Assembly: GCA_910578395.1 (NCBI GenBank)
Contig: CAJTPZ010000001.1
Coordinates: 280,619-344,618 of the forward strand
Direction of reading: 5' to 3'
Source of the DNA: an uncultured Muribaculaceae bacterium
Lineage (GTDB): Bacteria > Bacteroidota > Bacteroidia > Bacteroidales > Muribaculaceae
DNA: 64,000 nt
Positions 44,083 through 52,973 of the stretch are shown in pieces. The position numbers and the translations under genes are program-made. Each line of letters starts with the position of its first letter. Positions within the stretch are counted from its first letter, which is position 1. The notes under the pieces are model-generated. The model was not told the origin of the DNA. It did not search any database and saw only the letters and a list, made by a program, of their open reading frames with translations.

Positions 44083-45612
44083 TTATTCGCCGTCGACAAG
44101 ATCAACTGCGTAGTACATCTTTTTGCCAGTTGGATAAAGTCCGGTGATAAACATCACTTTGTCATAGCCGTCGGCACTCTTCATGATAGCGTCGTAGATC
44201 TTCTCCACGTCGTCGGCCGAAGCCACACGGCTATTGTTGATGTCGGTGATGATAAAGCCTTCCTTTATGCCGGCGCGTCTGAAACGGCCGTCCTGTAACC
44301 CGCTGACCTGAACACCCGATGAGATGCCGAGTTGTCTGCGGGTCTCTGGCGAGATAGCCTTAAAGGCGCATCCGAGATCGGTGACAGTTCCTGCCTTGGT
44401 AACGTTGGTTGTACCCTGATTGTTGCGCAATGTCACAGTGACGGTTTCCTTCTTGTTGTCGCGGTAGAATGTGACTTTAGCCTTGTCACCGGGGCGAAGT
44501 TTTGCCATGGCCTCCTGCAGCTGCCCGGTAGAAGTGGTCGTATTGCCGTTTATGGCAACTATAACGTCACCTTCTTTCAGACCGGCTTCCATAGCCGCGC
44601 TGCGCTCCTGCACTTCACCGACATAAAGGCCGCTCGTAGTGGCCGTAATGTTTTTCTCTTTGGCAATCTGCGGGGTCAGCTCGGAGAATAGCACGCCGAG
44701 GAATGCACGCTGCACGGCACCATACTGCTTGATATCGGTCACCACCTTCTTCACAATAGAGGTAGGCACGGCAAACGAGTAGCCGGCAAAGTTGCCTGTC
44801 TGCGAATAAATGGCAGTGTTTATACCCACCAGTTCTCCGGCAAGATTAACAAGCGCACCACCGGAGTTACCGGGATTGACAGCCGCATCGGTCTGGATAT
44901 AGGATTCGATACCAGTGTTGCCGCTGCGTGTGATCGATGAGATGTTGCGTCCCTTGGCACTGACAATACCCGTAGTCACCGTCGAGGTGAAACCAAACGG
45001 ATTGCCGACGGCAAGAACCCACTCACCCACTTTAAGGCCCTCGGAGTCACCGATAGGAATCACATGAAGGCTATCGGCCTCGATCTTGACAAGAGCAAGA
45101 TCGGTCGATGGATCAGTACCGATCACAGTGGCATTGAACGAACGGTTGTCATTGAGAGTAACCTCGAGCATCTCGGCGCCCTCTACCACATGGTTGTTGG
45201 TGACGATATAACCGTCTTCGCTGAGAATTACACCTGATCCGAGTCCGAGCTGCTGCGGCTGTTGCTGCTGGCGACGCGGCTGCTGCCTTGGACTCGGCGT
45301 ACCGAAAAAGAATTCATAAAAAGGATCGTATCCTCCGCCACCCTGCCCCATCTGTGAGCGAGGTGTAGCATAACTCTTTATCGAGACAACACCGTTGACA
45401 GTGCTTTCGGCCGCCGAAGTGAAATCAGTGGCCGGAGTAGTGACACTGCCTACCGTATAGAAATTTCCCCCGTCACGAGGTTCTGATTGAGCAGAATAAA
45501 AATTGTCTTCGTCGTGAGAACCACCGGCCGCACGCATAACAAAAGCTGTCGTGAGAGAACTTGCCACTGCGACAGCGCAACTGGCAAGGAGTATCATTCC
45601 GGTTTTCTTCAT
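44083..45612 (-). CDS. Periplasmic Do/HtrA-type serine protease
   Basis: 509 residues, with a membrane/signal segment at the N-terminus. A Gln/Arg-rich loop (RQQPRRQQQQPQQ) precedes the trypsin-like core: YIVTNNHVVEGA (His), STDLALVKIEA (Asp) and AAVNPGNSGGALVNL (Ser). Two PDZ domains follow (LYVGEVQERSAAMEAGLKEG and VQVSGLQDGRFRRAGIKEG). It probably degrades or refolds damaged envelope proteins. A -7 element is 70 bases upstream. A DegP-like name fits; the exact ortholog is uncertain. Confidence 0.94.
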   Translation of the reverse strand: MKKTGMILLASCAVAVASSLTTAFVMRAAGGSHDEDNFYSAQSEPRDGGNFYTVGSVTTPATDFTSAAESTVNGVVSIKSYATPRSQMGQGGGGYDPFYEFFFGTPSPRQQPRRQQQQPQQLGLGSGVILSEDGYIVTNNHVVEGAEMLEVTLNDNRSFNATVIGTDPSTDLALVKIEADSLHVIPIGDSEGLKVGEWVLAVGNPFGFTSTVTTGIVSAKGRNISSITRSGNTGIESYIQTDAAVNPGNSGGALVNLAGELVGINTAIYSQTGNFAGYSFAVPTSIVKKVVTDIKQYGAVQRAFLGVLFSELTPQIAKEKNITATTSGLYVGEVQERSAAMEAGLKEGDVIVAINGNTTTSTGQLQEAMAKLRPGDKAKVTFYRDNKKETVTVTLRNNQGTTNVTKAGTVTDLGCAFKAISPETRRQLGISSGVQVSGLQDGRFRRAGIKEGFIITDINNSRVASADDVEKIYDAIMKSADGYDKVMFITGLYPTGKKMYYAVDLVDGE

Positions 45613-45682
45613 AAATTTCTGGAACGTTTTTTTAATGTGTGATTGAAATTCAAGATTGGTCGATGTGATGTTTGCACTATCA

Positions 45683-45690
45683 CAAAGTTA
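45683..45690 (-). promoter_or_regulatory. -7 element of the HtrA gene
   Basis: Minus-strand TAACTTTG matches TAnnTTTG; predicted leader about 65 bases. Confidence 0.45.
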
Positions 45691-45814
45691 CAATAAGTAG
45701 ACCTCGAAAACTACTAAAAGTCAAGCGCATTAAATTAATTTAATTAAAGACGGAGGGTATAAAGATATTTTTAATGTTGGCTATAACGACCCTCAGAAAA
45801 CTAAAGATATTTTA

Positions 45815-45823
45815 TACTTTTGC
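45815..45823 (+). promoter_or_regulatory. -7 element of the NlpC/P60 envelope operon
   Basis: TACTTTTGC matches TAnnTTTGC; predicted leader about 45 bases before the ATG at 45873. Confidence 0.5.
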
Positions 45824-45872
45824 ATTATAGTTGTTAACCGACAGAATCTCTCATCTCCCACCAACGTCAACA

Positions 45873-46583
45873 ATGACCAAAATCAGAAGCAAATATCTAT
45901 CGATCTTATTAATATCTTTTTCTCTGATTATCGGATCCGCCATGACCTCATGCGGTCCGGGGCGTCACACCGTGTCCCGGGCAAAATATGATTCCGACGA
46001 TATCTACTATGCCGGAACATCAGAGAATACCAAAAAGAAGCCCGGAAAAAAGGAGAAAAACAATCCTAAAAACCAGCACGGAGCCGATCTGTCGCCCGTA
46101 GTGGCGGAGGCATTCTCGTGGCTCGGTACAAAATACCGCTACGGAGGACATTCGAAATCCGGAACCGACTGCTCGGGACTGGTATGGGAAATCTATCGCG
46201 ACGTGATGTCGGTAAGTCTGCCACGCACTGCCTGGGAACAGCAGAAGTACTGTAACTCGATTAACCGATCGGCACTCGCGCCCGGTGATCTGGTATTCTT
46301 TTCAAACAAGAAAAACGGCCGTGTGACACATGTGGGCATCTACATAGGGTCAGGCGAGATGATACATGCCTCAACAAGCCAAGGTGTCATAAGAAGTGAT
46401 CTCGACGAGACCTATTACAAGAAACGCTATCACTCGTCGGGCAGGGTGTTTGCTTCGGTCAAGAACATATCTCCGGCCGAAAACCCACGGCAGACGCTAC
46501 AGAAAAACGAAGTCAGTCTGGAGGACCTTGACAACACAATCACCGAAATGACCGACTCCATATTGTCGTCATATATGGATTGA
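45873..46583 (+). CDS. NlpC/P60 (C40) cell-wall hydrolase lipoprotein
   Basis: 236 residues from the ATG at 45873; a TTG at 45831 lies too near the promoter. Lipobox IGSAMTSCGP. A Lys-rich linker (KKKPGKKEKNNPKN) leads to the catalytic domain: GTKYRYGGHSKSGTDCSGLVW (Cys), RVTHVGIYIGSG (His) and MIHASTSQGV. The enzyme cleaves peptide cross-bridges of peptidoglycan (gamma-D-Glu-diaminopimelate bond in the family). The stop overlaps the next gene's possible TTG. It opens an envelope cluster ending with MurF-Alr. Confidence 0.9.
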   Translation: MTKIRSKYLSILLISFSLIIGSAMTSCGPGRHTVSRAKYDSDDIYYAGTSENTKKKPGKKEKNNPKNQHGADLSPVVAEAFSWLGTKYRYGGHSKSGTDCSGLVWEIYRDVMSVSLPRTAWEQQKYCNSINRSALAPGDLVFFSNKKNGRVTHVGIYIGSGEMIHASTSQGVIRSDLDETYYKKRYHSSGRVFASVKNISPAENPRQTLQKNEVSLEDLDNTITEMTDSILSSYMD

Positions 46584-46585
46584 AA

Positions 46586-48553
46586 ATGATCAGCAAAGGT
46601 TTATTGCCTATATTATTTTCTATTCTGACAATCCTGCTCGCCGGATGCCGAAGCCTTGACACCTCTACTGCCGATGCCCAGCTCGACCGGGGGGAATATT
46701 ACGACGCACAGCGCAATTACCGCAAGGTCTACAACAGGCTGACCAAACGCAACCAGCGGGCCCGACGAGGAGAAATAGCCCGCAAGCTCGCCATTTGCCA
46801 CACCAGACTCAATCAGCCGGCTCGTGCTTCGCTCATGCTGCGCAATGCCATACGCTACGGACAGGATGACCCTCAGATCACACTCATGCTCGGACAATCG
46901 CTGCAACGTGAAGGGAAATATGCCGAGGCAATGAAAATTTACGAGGAATATACTGCCTGCCATGGGCCCGATGCAGAAGCCACTGCCGGTATCGAAGGCT
47001 GCAAGCTGGCGCTCGGCAAAGAGAACGGCACACGATATCGTGTGAAGCGTGCAAAAACGATCAATATGCATCGCAGCGACTATTCTCCGGCCTTTGCAGG
47101 ATCGGATTTCGACCGCATATATTTCACATCGACCAACAACCACTCGTCAGGAAGGGAACACAGCGGAATTACCGGAATGAAAAACGGCGATATATGGATG
47201 TCGGCCCGCAACGAGCGGGGCGAGTGGATACGCCCCGAACCTGCAGAAGGAAATATAAACAGCGAACATGACGAAGGCGCGGCAGCATTTTCTCCCGACG
47301 GCCGGACGATGTATTTCACGCGCTCCCGACAAGAACACGACCGCACCACCGGTTTGGAGATCTGGATGTCGCAACGTCGCGACGCACAGTGGGACGAACC
47401 TGTGCCGTTTGAATTTGAAACTTGCGACACCATATGCAGTTATGCGCACCCGTCGGTGTCGCCCGACGGCCGATGGCTATACTTCGCAAGCAATATTCCG
47501 GGCGGACAAGGGGGCTATGACTTATGGCGCGTCAGTCTCGACAGAGGCGGTGCCCCCGTCAATCTCGGCAGCAGCATAAACACGCCTGGCAACGAGATGT
47601 TTCCATCAGTGCGCGACAATGACACTTTCTATTTCTCCTCGGACGGACATCCCGGCTTGGGCGGTCTTGACATTTTCAAGGCTACGAGAAACGGAACCGA
47701 CTGGAAGGTAATAAACATGCTTTCTCCCATAAATTCCGAAGCCGATGACTTTGGCATAGTGTTCGGCAAAGGCGAAAGCGGCTTTTTCAGCTCCAACCGC
47801 AACGATGCACGCGGTTACGATCATATATATGAATTTGAACTCCCCGATCTAAGCATCGACATAACAGGATACGTTTGCGACACAGAGGAATATGCGGTTC
47901 CTGGAGCAATGATCAGAATAGTAGGTGATGACGGCTCCAACCGCCGCACACACGCTCGCGACGACGGCTCTTTCAGCTTCACCCTAAATCCTGGCGTGAG
48001 ATATGCCATGCTTGCATCAGCCGAAGGTTACATGAACGCACGCCAGGAGTTCACCTCTGACAACGTCGAGGAGGACGCACTCTATGAGGTGATATTCACC
48101 CTCGCACCTGTAAACCGCCCCATAGTCATCGAAAACATTTTCTACGATTACAACAAAGCTTCTTTGCGGCCCGAATCACGTGAAGCCCTCGACAGCCTTG
48201 CAAATGTCATGAAAGAGAATCCGACTATCACTATCAGGCTAAGTTCACACACCGACCGTATCGGTAGCGACCACTATAACCTCAGACTCTCGGAACTACG
48301 AGCGGAATCGGTCGTCGACTATCTTATAAATAAGGCAGGAATCGACCCGCGACGTCTTTCTACAAAAGGCTACGGAAAATCACAGCCCAAGACGGTAACA
48401 CCGCGACTCTTCCGGCAGTTCCCGCAATTTCAGGAAGGGACGGCACTCACGGCCGACTATATCGACAGTCTTGAAAACGAGCAGGACCGTACTATAGCCG
48501 ACCAGATCAACCGCCGCACAGAGTTTGAAATAACTTCAGTGGATTTTTATTAG
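46586..48553 (+). CDS. TPR-propeller-OmpA lipoprotein (PorE-like architecture)
   Basis: About 655 residues from the ATG at 46586 (a TTG at 46580 overlaps the upstream stop). Lipobox LTILLAGCRS. Tetratricopeptide-like repeats span about residues 30-140 (LDRGEYYDAQRNYRKVYNRL, GKYAEAMKIYEEY). A WD40/PD40 propeller spans about 160-410 (SPDGRTMYFTRS, SPDGRWLYFASNIPGG). A carboxypeptidase-regulatory-like domain follows at about 425-510. The OmpA C-terminal peptidoglycan-binding domain is at about 535-650 (NIFYDYNKASLRPESREALD). The same order occurs in PorE of the type IX secretion system, but no other T9SS gene is visible here, so a general wall-to-outer-membrane tether is equally possible. Confidence 0.88.
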   Translation: MISKGLLPILFSILTILLAGCRSLDTSTADAQLDRGEYYDAQRNYRKVYNRLTKRNQRARRGEIARKLAICHTRLNQPARASLMLRNAIRYGQDDPQITLMLGQSLQREGKYAEAMKIYEEYTACHGPDAEATAGIEGCKLALGKENGTRYRVKRAKTINMHRSDYSPAFAGSDFDRIYFTSTNNHSSGREHSGITGMKNGDIWMSARNERGEWIRPEPAEGNINSEHDEGAAAFSPDGRTMYFTRSRQEHDRTTGLEIWMSQRRDAQWDEPVPFEFETCDTICSYAHPSVSPDGRWLYFASNIPGGQGGYDLWRVSLDRGGAPVNLGSSINTPGNEMFPSVRDNDTFYFSSDGHPGLGGLDIFKATRNGTDWKVINMLSPINSEADDFGIVFGKGESGFFSSNRNDARGYDHIYEFELPDLSIDITGYVCDTEEYAVPGAMIRIVGDDGSNRRTHARDDGSFSFTLNPGVRYAMLASAEGYMNARQEFTSDNVEEDALYEVIFTLAPVNRPIVIENIFYDYNKASLRPESREALDSLANVMKENPTITIRLSSHTDRIGSDHYNLRLSELRAESVVDYLINKAGIDPRRLSTKGYGKSQPKTVTPRLFRQFPQFQEGTALTADYIDSLENEQDRTIADQINRRTEFEITSVDFY

Positions 48554-48561
48554 AGCACGAC

Positions 48562-49545
48562 ATGGAATTCATGACACGCGTAGAAATCGGGAAAGCATCC
48601 TGGAAACTCAGTCACGACAGATCTGTCGTGACCTTCGGTTCATGTTTTGCCAATGAAATTGGCCGCAGGCTACGCGACAGGCTGTTTGATATAGATATAA
48701 ATCCCGCCGGCACTCTTTTTAATCCTTCGAGCGTAGCCTCGACACTCACACGGACGCTCGACAGTCGCGAATACAGTCACAACGAGCTTGTATGTACACC
48801 CGACGGAATATGGCACCTTATGAGCCACCACTCTGAATTTTCATCACCGGACCCGCTTAAAGTAGTTTCCCGTGCAAATTCACGTATGCAGCATGCAGCC
48901 GCAATGCTAAGAGAAAAGGATGCTGTGCTCATGATCACGTTAGGATCGTCAAGGGCATTCCGATATCTCGCCACAGGTGAGATCGCCGGGAACTGCCACA
49001 AATTGCCCGGACGCGAATTTGAACTTGTAGATCTCAGCCTTGAAAGCATCATAGAAGAATGGGATATACTTATCCAGAAACTGCTTCATGAGAACCCGAC
49101 TATAAGAATCATACTCACCGTCAGTCCTGTCCGACATAAATCATACGGTCTTGTAGCCGACCGACTGTCAAAATCAATCCTGCTGCTGGCTTGTCACAAA
49201 ATCAAAGAAAAATATAGCGTAAACGTCGACTATTTTCCGGCTTACGAAATATTTACCGACGAACTCCGCGACTACAGGTTCTATGCTTCCGACATGGTTC
49301 ACCCCTCGGAGGTAGGTGCCGATTATGTGTTTGAACGTTTTACGTCAGCCTACCTCGATGAGAACGAGAAAGACCTCACAAAACAATGTCTGGCACTCAC
49401 ACGCCGTCTAAGCCACCGGCAACTCGGCGAACGTAACGGATCCACAATCCTGTTTGAGAAAGAAACCGATCGTCTGACCTCTTCGCTGAGCGAACTTTCG
49501 CCCCGCATCGCAAATGCTATAGAAAGAATAAAAAAAGAGAAGTAA
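48562..49545 (+). CDS. GSCFA domain protein
   Basis: 327 residues of the GSCFA family, named for VTFGSCFANEIGRRLRDR. No signal peptide. The Ser in GSCF and the later ASDMVHPSEVGADYVFERF (D-x-x-H) resemble the first and last blocks of SGNH/GDSL hydrolases, with LTVSPVRHKSYG between. An acyl hydrolase or transferase role is inferred. Its TAA overlaps the ATG of the MurF-Alr gene (TAATG), indicating translational coupling to cell-wall precursor synthesis. Confidence 0.85.
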   Translation: MEFMTRVEIGKASWKLSHDRSVVTFGSCFANEIGRRLRDRLFDIDINPAGTLFNPSSVASTLTRTLDSREYSHNELVCTPDGIWHLMSHHSEFSSPDPLKVVSRANSRMQHAAAMLREKDAVLMITLGSSRAFRYLATGEIAGNCHKLPGREFELVDLSLESIIEEWDILIQKLLHENPTIRIILTVSPVRHKSYGLVADRLSKSILLLACHKIKEKYSVNVDYFPAYEIFTDELRDYRFYASDMVHPSEVGADYVFERFTSAYLDENEKDLTKQCLALTRRLSHRQLGERNGSTILFEKETDRLTSSLSELSPRIANAIERIKKEK

Positions 49546-52007
49546 TGAATAATCTGCCTGTCACACCATATATTCTCACCGATAGCCGCTCGCTCACCGA
49601 GCCGGCCAAAACGATGTTTGTAGCGCTTGTCACTCCCTCTGGCGACGGTCACGACTATGTGAACGAGCTTTTTGACAAAGGAGTCAGACACTTTGTTGTG
49701 AGCCGAGACATTGTAAATGAAAAAGCGATGACTGATGCCGGTGCCGAATTCATACACACACCCGACACAATGGAACTCCTGCAAAGGCTCGCCGCCGATG
49801 CACGCGACAGTTTCAGCGGACAAGTGGTAGCCATAACCGGATCACGTGGAAAAACAATTGTAAAAGAATGGCTCGGCGAGATACTCGGCGACGAGGCTGC
49901 AAGAAGTCCGAGAAGCTTCAACTCACAGGTCGGCGTACCACTTTCGCTTATAGCCGCACAACGCGAAAAATCGTTCGGATTCTTTGAAGCCGGAGTGTCA
50001 GAACCGGGAGAAATGCAACGCCTCGAAAACATGCTGAGGCCTCATATCGCAGTAGTGACCAACATTACCTCGGAACACGACAGCGGATTTACTACCCATA
50101 AAGAGAAAATAGACGAAAAACTGAGAATCGCCCGACGGGCTGAATTTATAGTTTACTGCGCCGACGACAAAGATATCGCGGCAGGTGTCATGGATCTGAG
50201 AAATAGAGAAAACTCTTCTCTTAAGGAAATCACATGGTCGACAAAAAACATTCCCGCCGATGTAAAGCTGAATTCAATTGACAGGAACGGCAGATCCACC
50301 CTGCTTGACATAACCGTAGGCAGTGACGACAGGCGGCGCGTCGAAACAACACTTTCATCGGAGGCCGACATAAACAATCTTATAACTGTTATTGCCACGC
50401 TCTATGCACTCCAAGGCAAAAAAATGCATAGCCATGCATGGGAAAAGCTTGCAGAAACGCCTGAGCATATCGATACACGGCTCACTGTGCTCGAAGGTGT
50501 GAACAACTGCAAAGTAATAGCTGACAGATTCACCCGCGACGCGCTGTCGCTTCGCCCTGCGCTCGACTTTGTGCGTCGTACGGCCCGACCCGGCCAGCCT
50601 CTTACCGCCATACTTCCGTGTGATCCCCTTCCCGACGGCCGATCAGGTTACATAAATACCGATGAAATAATACATCTGCTGAACGAATACGGAGTCAGAC
50701 GTCTGATTATAACCGGCCTTGGCAAAAAAAGGATTTCCGATACCGAAAATATGAGAGTCGAGCAATTTGATTCTTTTGCTTCTCTCATGTCAGCTGTCGG
50801 CGACATGGGGTTCTCCGACGAAACAATCTACATCAACTCTGCCGGACCAGCTTCACAATCCATAGCGATGCTGCTCGGAAAACTCGAAGCACGCCAGCAT
50901 GAAACAGTGCTTGAAGTAAATCTCGACGCAATTGTCAGAAACTACAATTATTTCCGTTCGCATCTAAGCCCGTCGACAGGTCTCATATGTATGCTCAAAG
51001 CCGACGGTTATGGCGCAGGAGCTACCGAACTCGCTCACACTCTCGAGCTTCAGGGAGTCGAAGCTGTTGCCGTGGCTGTAGCCGACGAAGGACAACACCT
51101 GCGCGAGCATGGCGTGAAATGTCGCGTGATAGTGCTCAACCCGCGCAGCCATGACCTTGAGGGAATAATCAGGATGAACCTTGAGCCAACGGTCTACGAC
51201 CTTAATTTTCTTGACGAGATCGCAGCCGCAGCGGTTGCGGCACGACGCAAGGCTTCGATACATATAAAACTGGAAACCGGCATGCGACGGCTGGGATTTG
51301 TAGAATCCGATCTGGAAACTCTCGCAGAAAAACTACGGAGCATCCCGTCAGGCAACGTTGAAGTGGAATCTGTATTCTCGCATCTTGCCACTGCCGACTG
51401 TATCGGCATGGAAGACTACAGTGATCAGCAGATTGAACTTTTCACTCGCATGTGTGACCGACTGGCCGCAAGTCTGCCCGACCGTCCTTTCAAACGTCAC
51501 ATACTGAACACCGCCGGCATATTGCGTTTTCCGGAAAAACAGATGGACTGCGTGCGTCTCGGCATCGGGCTCTACGGCATACCCACACTTCCACGCGAAA
51601 TAGAAGATGGGCTGACTCCTGTCTCGGCGCTATATACGACAGTCATATCAGTTAAAAGATGGCCTGCCGGAGCAACCGTAGGCTACGGCCGACGTGGTGT
51701 GCTCTCCCGCGACTCGGTAATAGCTACGCTGCCTATAGGCTATGCCGACGGCATAGACCGCCATTTCGGCAACGGTGCGGCCGGCATGATGGTGCGCGGA
51801 GTGCTATGCCCGACAGTAGGCAACATCTGTATGGATATCTGTATGATCGATGTGACCGACTGTCCGGGATGCGCAAGCGGCGACCGTGTGGAAATATTCG
51901 GGCCCAATGTGCCGGTAGAAAAACTATCCGACACACTGGGCACCATACCTTATGAGATACTCACATCTGTCTCGCAGCGCGTGAAGCGTGTTTATTTCCG
52001 CGAATAA
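49545..52007 (+). CDS. Bifunctional MurF ligase / alanine racemase
   Basis: 820 residues. The N-terminal 450 are a UDP-MurNAc-tripeptide:D-Ala-D-Ala ligase (ITGSRGKTIVKEWLGEIL P-loop; FNSQVGVPLSL; VTNITSEHDSGF). The C-terminal 370 are alanine racemase (LEVNLDAIVRNYNYFRSHL, PLP Lys in MLKADGYGAGA, VFSHLATAD, catalytic Tyr in VGYGRRGVL, NICMDICMIDVT). The fusion joins D-Ala production with addition of D-Ala-D-Ala to the precursor and is known in Bacteroidetes. The P-loop reads GSRGKT where most MurF have GS.GKT, which is normal. Confidence 0.95.
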   Translation: MNNLPVTPYILTDSRSLTEPAKTMFVALVTPSGDGHDYVNELFDKGVRHFVVSRDIVNEKAMTDAGAEFIHTPDTMELLQRLAADARDSFSGQVVAITGSRGKTIVKEWLGEILGDEAARSPRSFNSQVGVPLSLIAAQREKSFGFFEAGVSEPGEMQRLENMLRPHIAVVTNITSEHDSGFTTHKEKIDEKLRIARRAEFIVYCADDKDIAAGVMDLRNRENSSLKEITWSTKNIPADVKLNSIDRNGRSTLLDITVGSDDRRRVETTLSSEADINNLITVIATLYALQGKKMHSHAWEKLAETPEHIDTRLTVLEGVNNCKVIADRFTRDALSLRPALDFVRRTARPGQPLTAILPCDPLPDGRSGYINTDEIIHLLNEYGVRRLIITGLGKKRISDTENMRVEQFDSFASLMSAVGDMGFSDETIYINSAGPASQSIAMLLGKLEARQHETVLEVNLDAIVRNYNYFRSHLSPSTGLICMLKADGYGAGATELAHTLELQGVEAVAVAVADEGQHLREHGVKCRVIVLNPRSHDLEGIIRMNLEPTVYDLNFLDEIAAAAVAARRKASIHIKLETGMRRLGFVESDLETLAEKLRSIPSGNVEVESVFSHLATADCIGMEDYSDQQIELFTRMCDRLAASLPDRPFKRHILNTAGILRFPEKQMDCVRLGIGLYGIPTLPREIEDGLTPVSALYTTVISVKRWPAGATVGYGRRGVLSRDSVIATLPIGYADGIDRHFGNGAAGMMVRGVLCPTVGNICMDICMIDVTDCPGCASGDRVEIFGPNVPVEKLSDTLGTIPYEILTSVSQRVKRVYFRE

Positions 52008-52008
52008 C

Positions 52009-52572
52009 CTATTTCTTATACTGCATCTGCGAAGCGATCTCCTTTGCCGGCCCCTCGCCGAGAGTTGCAGCAACTATCGCAAGCGAGAATGAAAGAGCGG
52101 CGGCAGGGCCGTTGCCTGTAACCACATTCCGGGCAGAAACCACAGGCACAGGCACGTGGAAGCATTTTTCTCCCAACATGCCTTCAAAACCGGGATAACA
52201 GGTAGCCTCCTTGCCGTCAAGCAGCCCAAGCAGCCCCAGCACTACTCCGGGGGCGGCGCAAATCGCGGCAACGTTTCCGTCGGCAGCTACATGTTTTCTC
52301 AACATGTCGCACAGCCGGCGGCATTTATAGAGATTTTCAGCTCCAGGCATACCTCCCGGAAGAATAAGCCATTGGATATCCTCAGACGTAACCTCCTCCA
52401 TAAGCATATCGGCAGTATATTTCACTCCATGGGCGCCAGTCACAACATGAGAGTCACTTATCGACACAGTCTTAACATCGAGGCCCGCACGACGCAGAAC
52501 ATCTACCGGTGTCACGGCTTCTATTTCTTCAAAACCATCGGCAAGGAATACATAAGAGTGCTTCATGATCAT
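52009..52572 (-). CDS. DJ-1/PfpI family protein
   Basis: 187 residues (ATG at 52566 is an alternative). The flavodoxin-like fold has VFLADGFEEIEAVTPVDVL with the conserved acidic residue and the nucleophile-elbow Cys in VAAICAAPGVVLG. GNGPAAALSFSLAIV is near the end. DJ-1 homologs act in protein or metabolite repair, including glyoxal-damage roles; the specific reaction is uncertain. It is convergent with MurF-Alr, one base between stops. Confidence 0.9.
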   Translation of the reverse strand: MIMKHSYVFLADGFEEIEAVTPVDVLRRAGLDVKTVSISDSHVVTGAHGVKYTADMLMEEVTSEDIQWLILPGGMPGAENLYKCRRLCDMLRKHVAADGNVAAICAAPGVVLGLLGLLDGKEATCYPGFEGMLGEKCFHVPVPVVSARNVVTGNGPAAALSFSLAIVAATLGEGPAKEIASQMQYKK

Positions 52573-52875
52573 ATTTTATTTTTAAGATGAATACTTGGTT
52601 GTTTCCGATATATAAACACTGGCTCAACGGAAAATTGATCTAAAAATAACAAAAAGCATCTTAAAACCCGCACCAAATCTGCTTTTTTAAATGCTGTCAA
52701 TCACTCCACTCCTATATTTATTATCCCTGATCGCCTGACTATAAACCTGAACATACAAAACTTTCAATTCTCCTGTTCTTTTTTGACAAAAGTCTTATAA
52801 TACAACCAAACGTTTACGTAAAATACAACAGTATGTAATCTCAGATATACACCCGCAAATTTTAACATATTTTTA

Positions 52876-52884
52876 CCCCCCCCC
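52876..52884. repeat. Homopolymeric C9 tract upstream of an outer-membrane barrel gene
   Basis: Nine consecutive C in an otherwise AT-rich stretch, ending 33 bases before the -7 element, just beyond the -33 region. Such tracts can change length by slippage. The flanking 52573-52970 holds no gene. Confidence 0.6.
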
Positions 52885-52916
52885 TAAAAATTACGCATTT
52901 TCACAATACATTACAT

Positions 52917-52925
52917 TATATTTGC
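52917..52925 (+). promoter_or_regulatory. -7 element of the 829-residue barrel gene
   Basis: TATATTTGC matches TAnnTTTGC exactly; predicted leader about 45 bases. The -33 region is TTTTC rather than TTTG. Confidence 0.55.
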
Positions 52926-52973
52926 ATCATATAATATAAGAATCATTTACAATTTAAAATATAACCAATAGGA

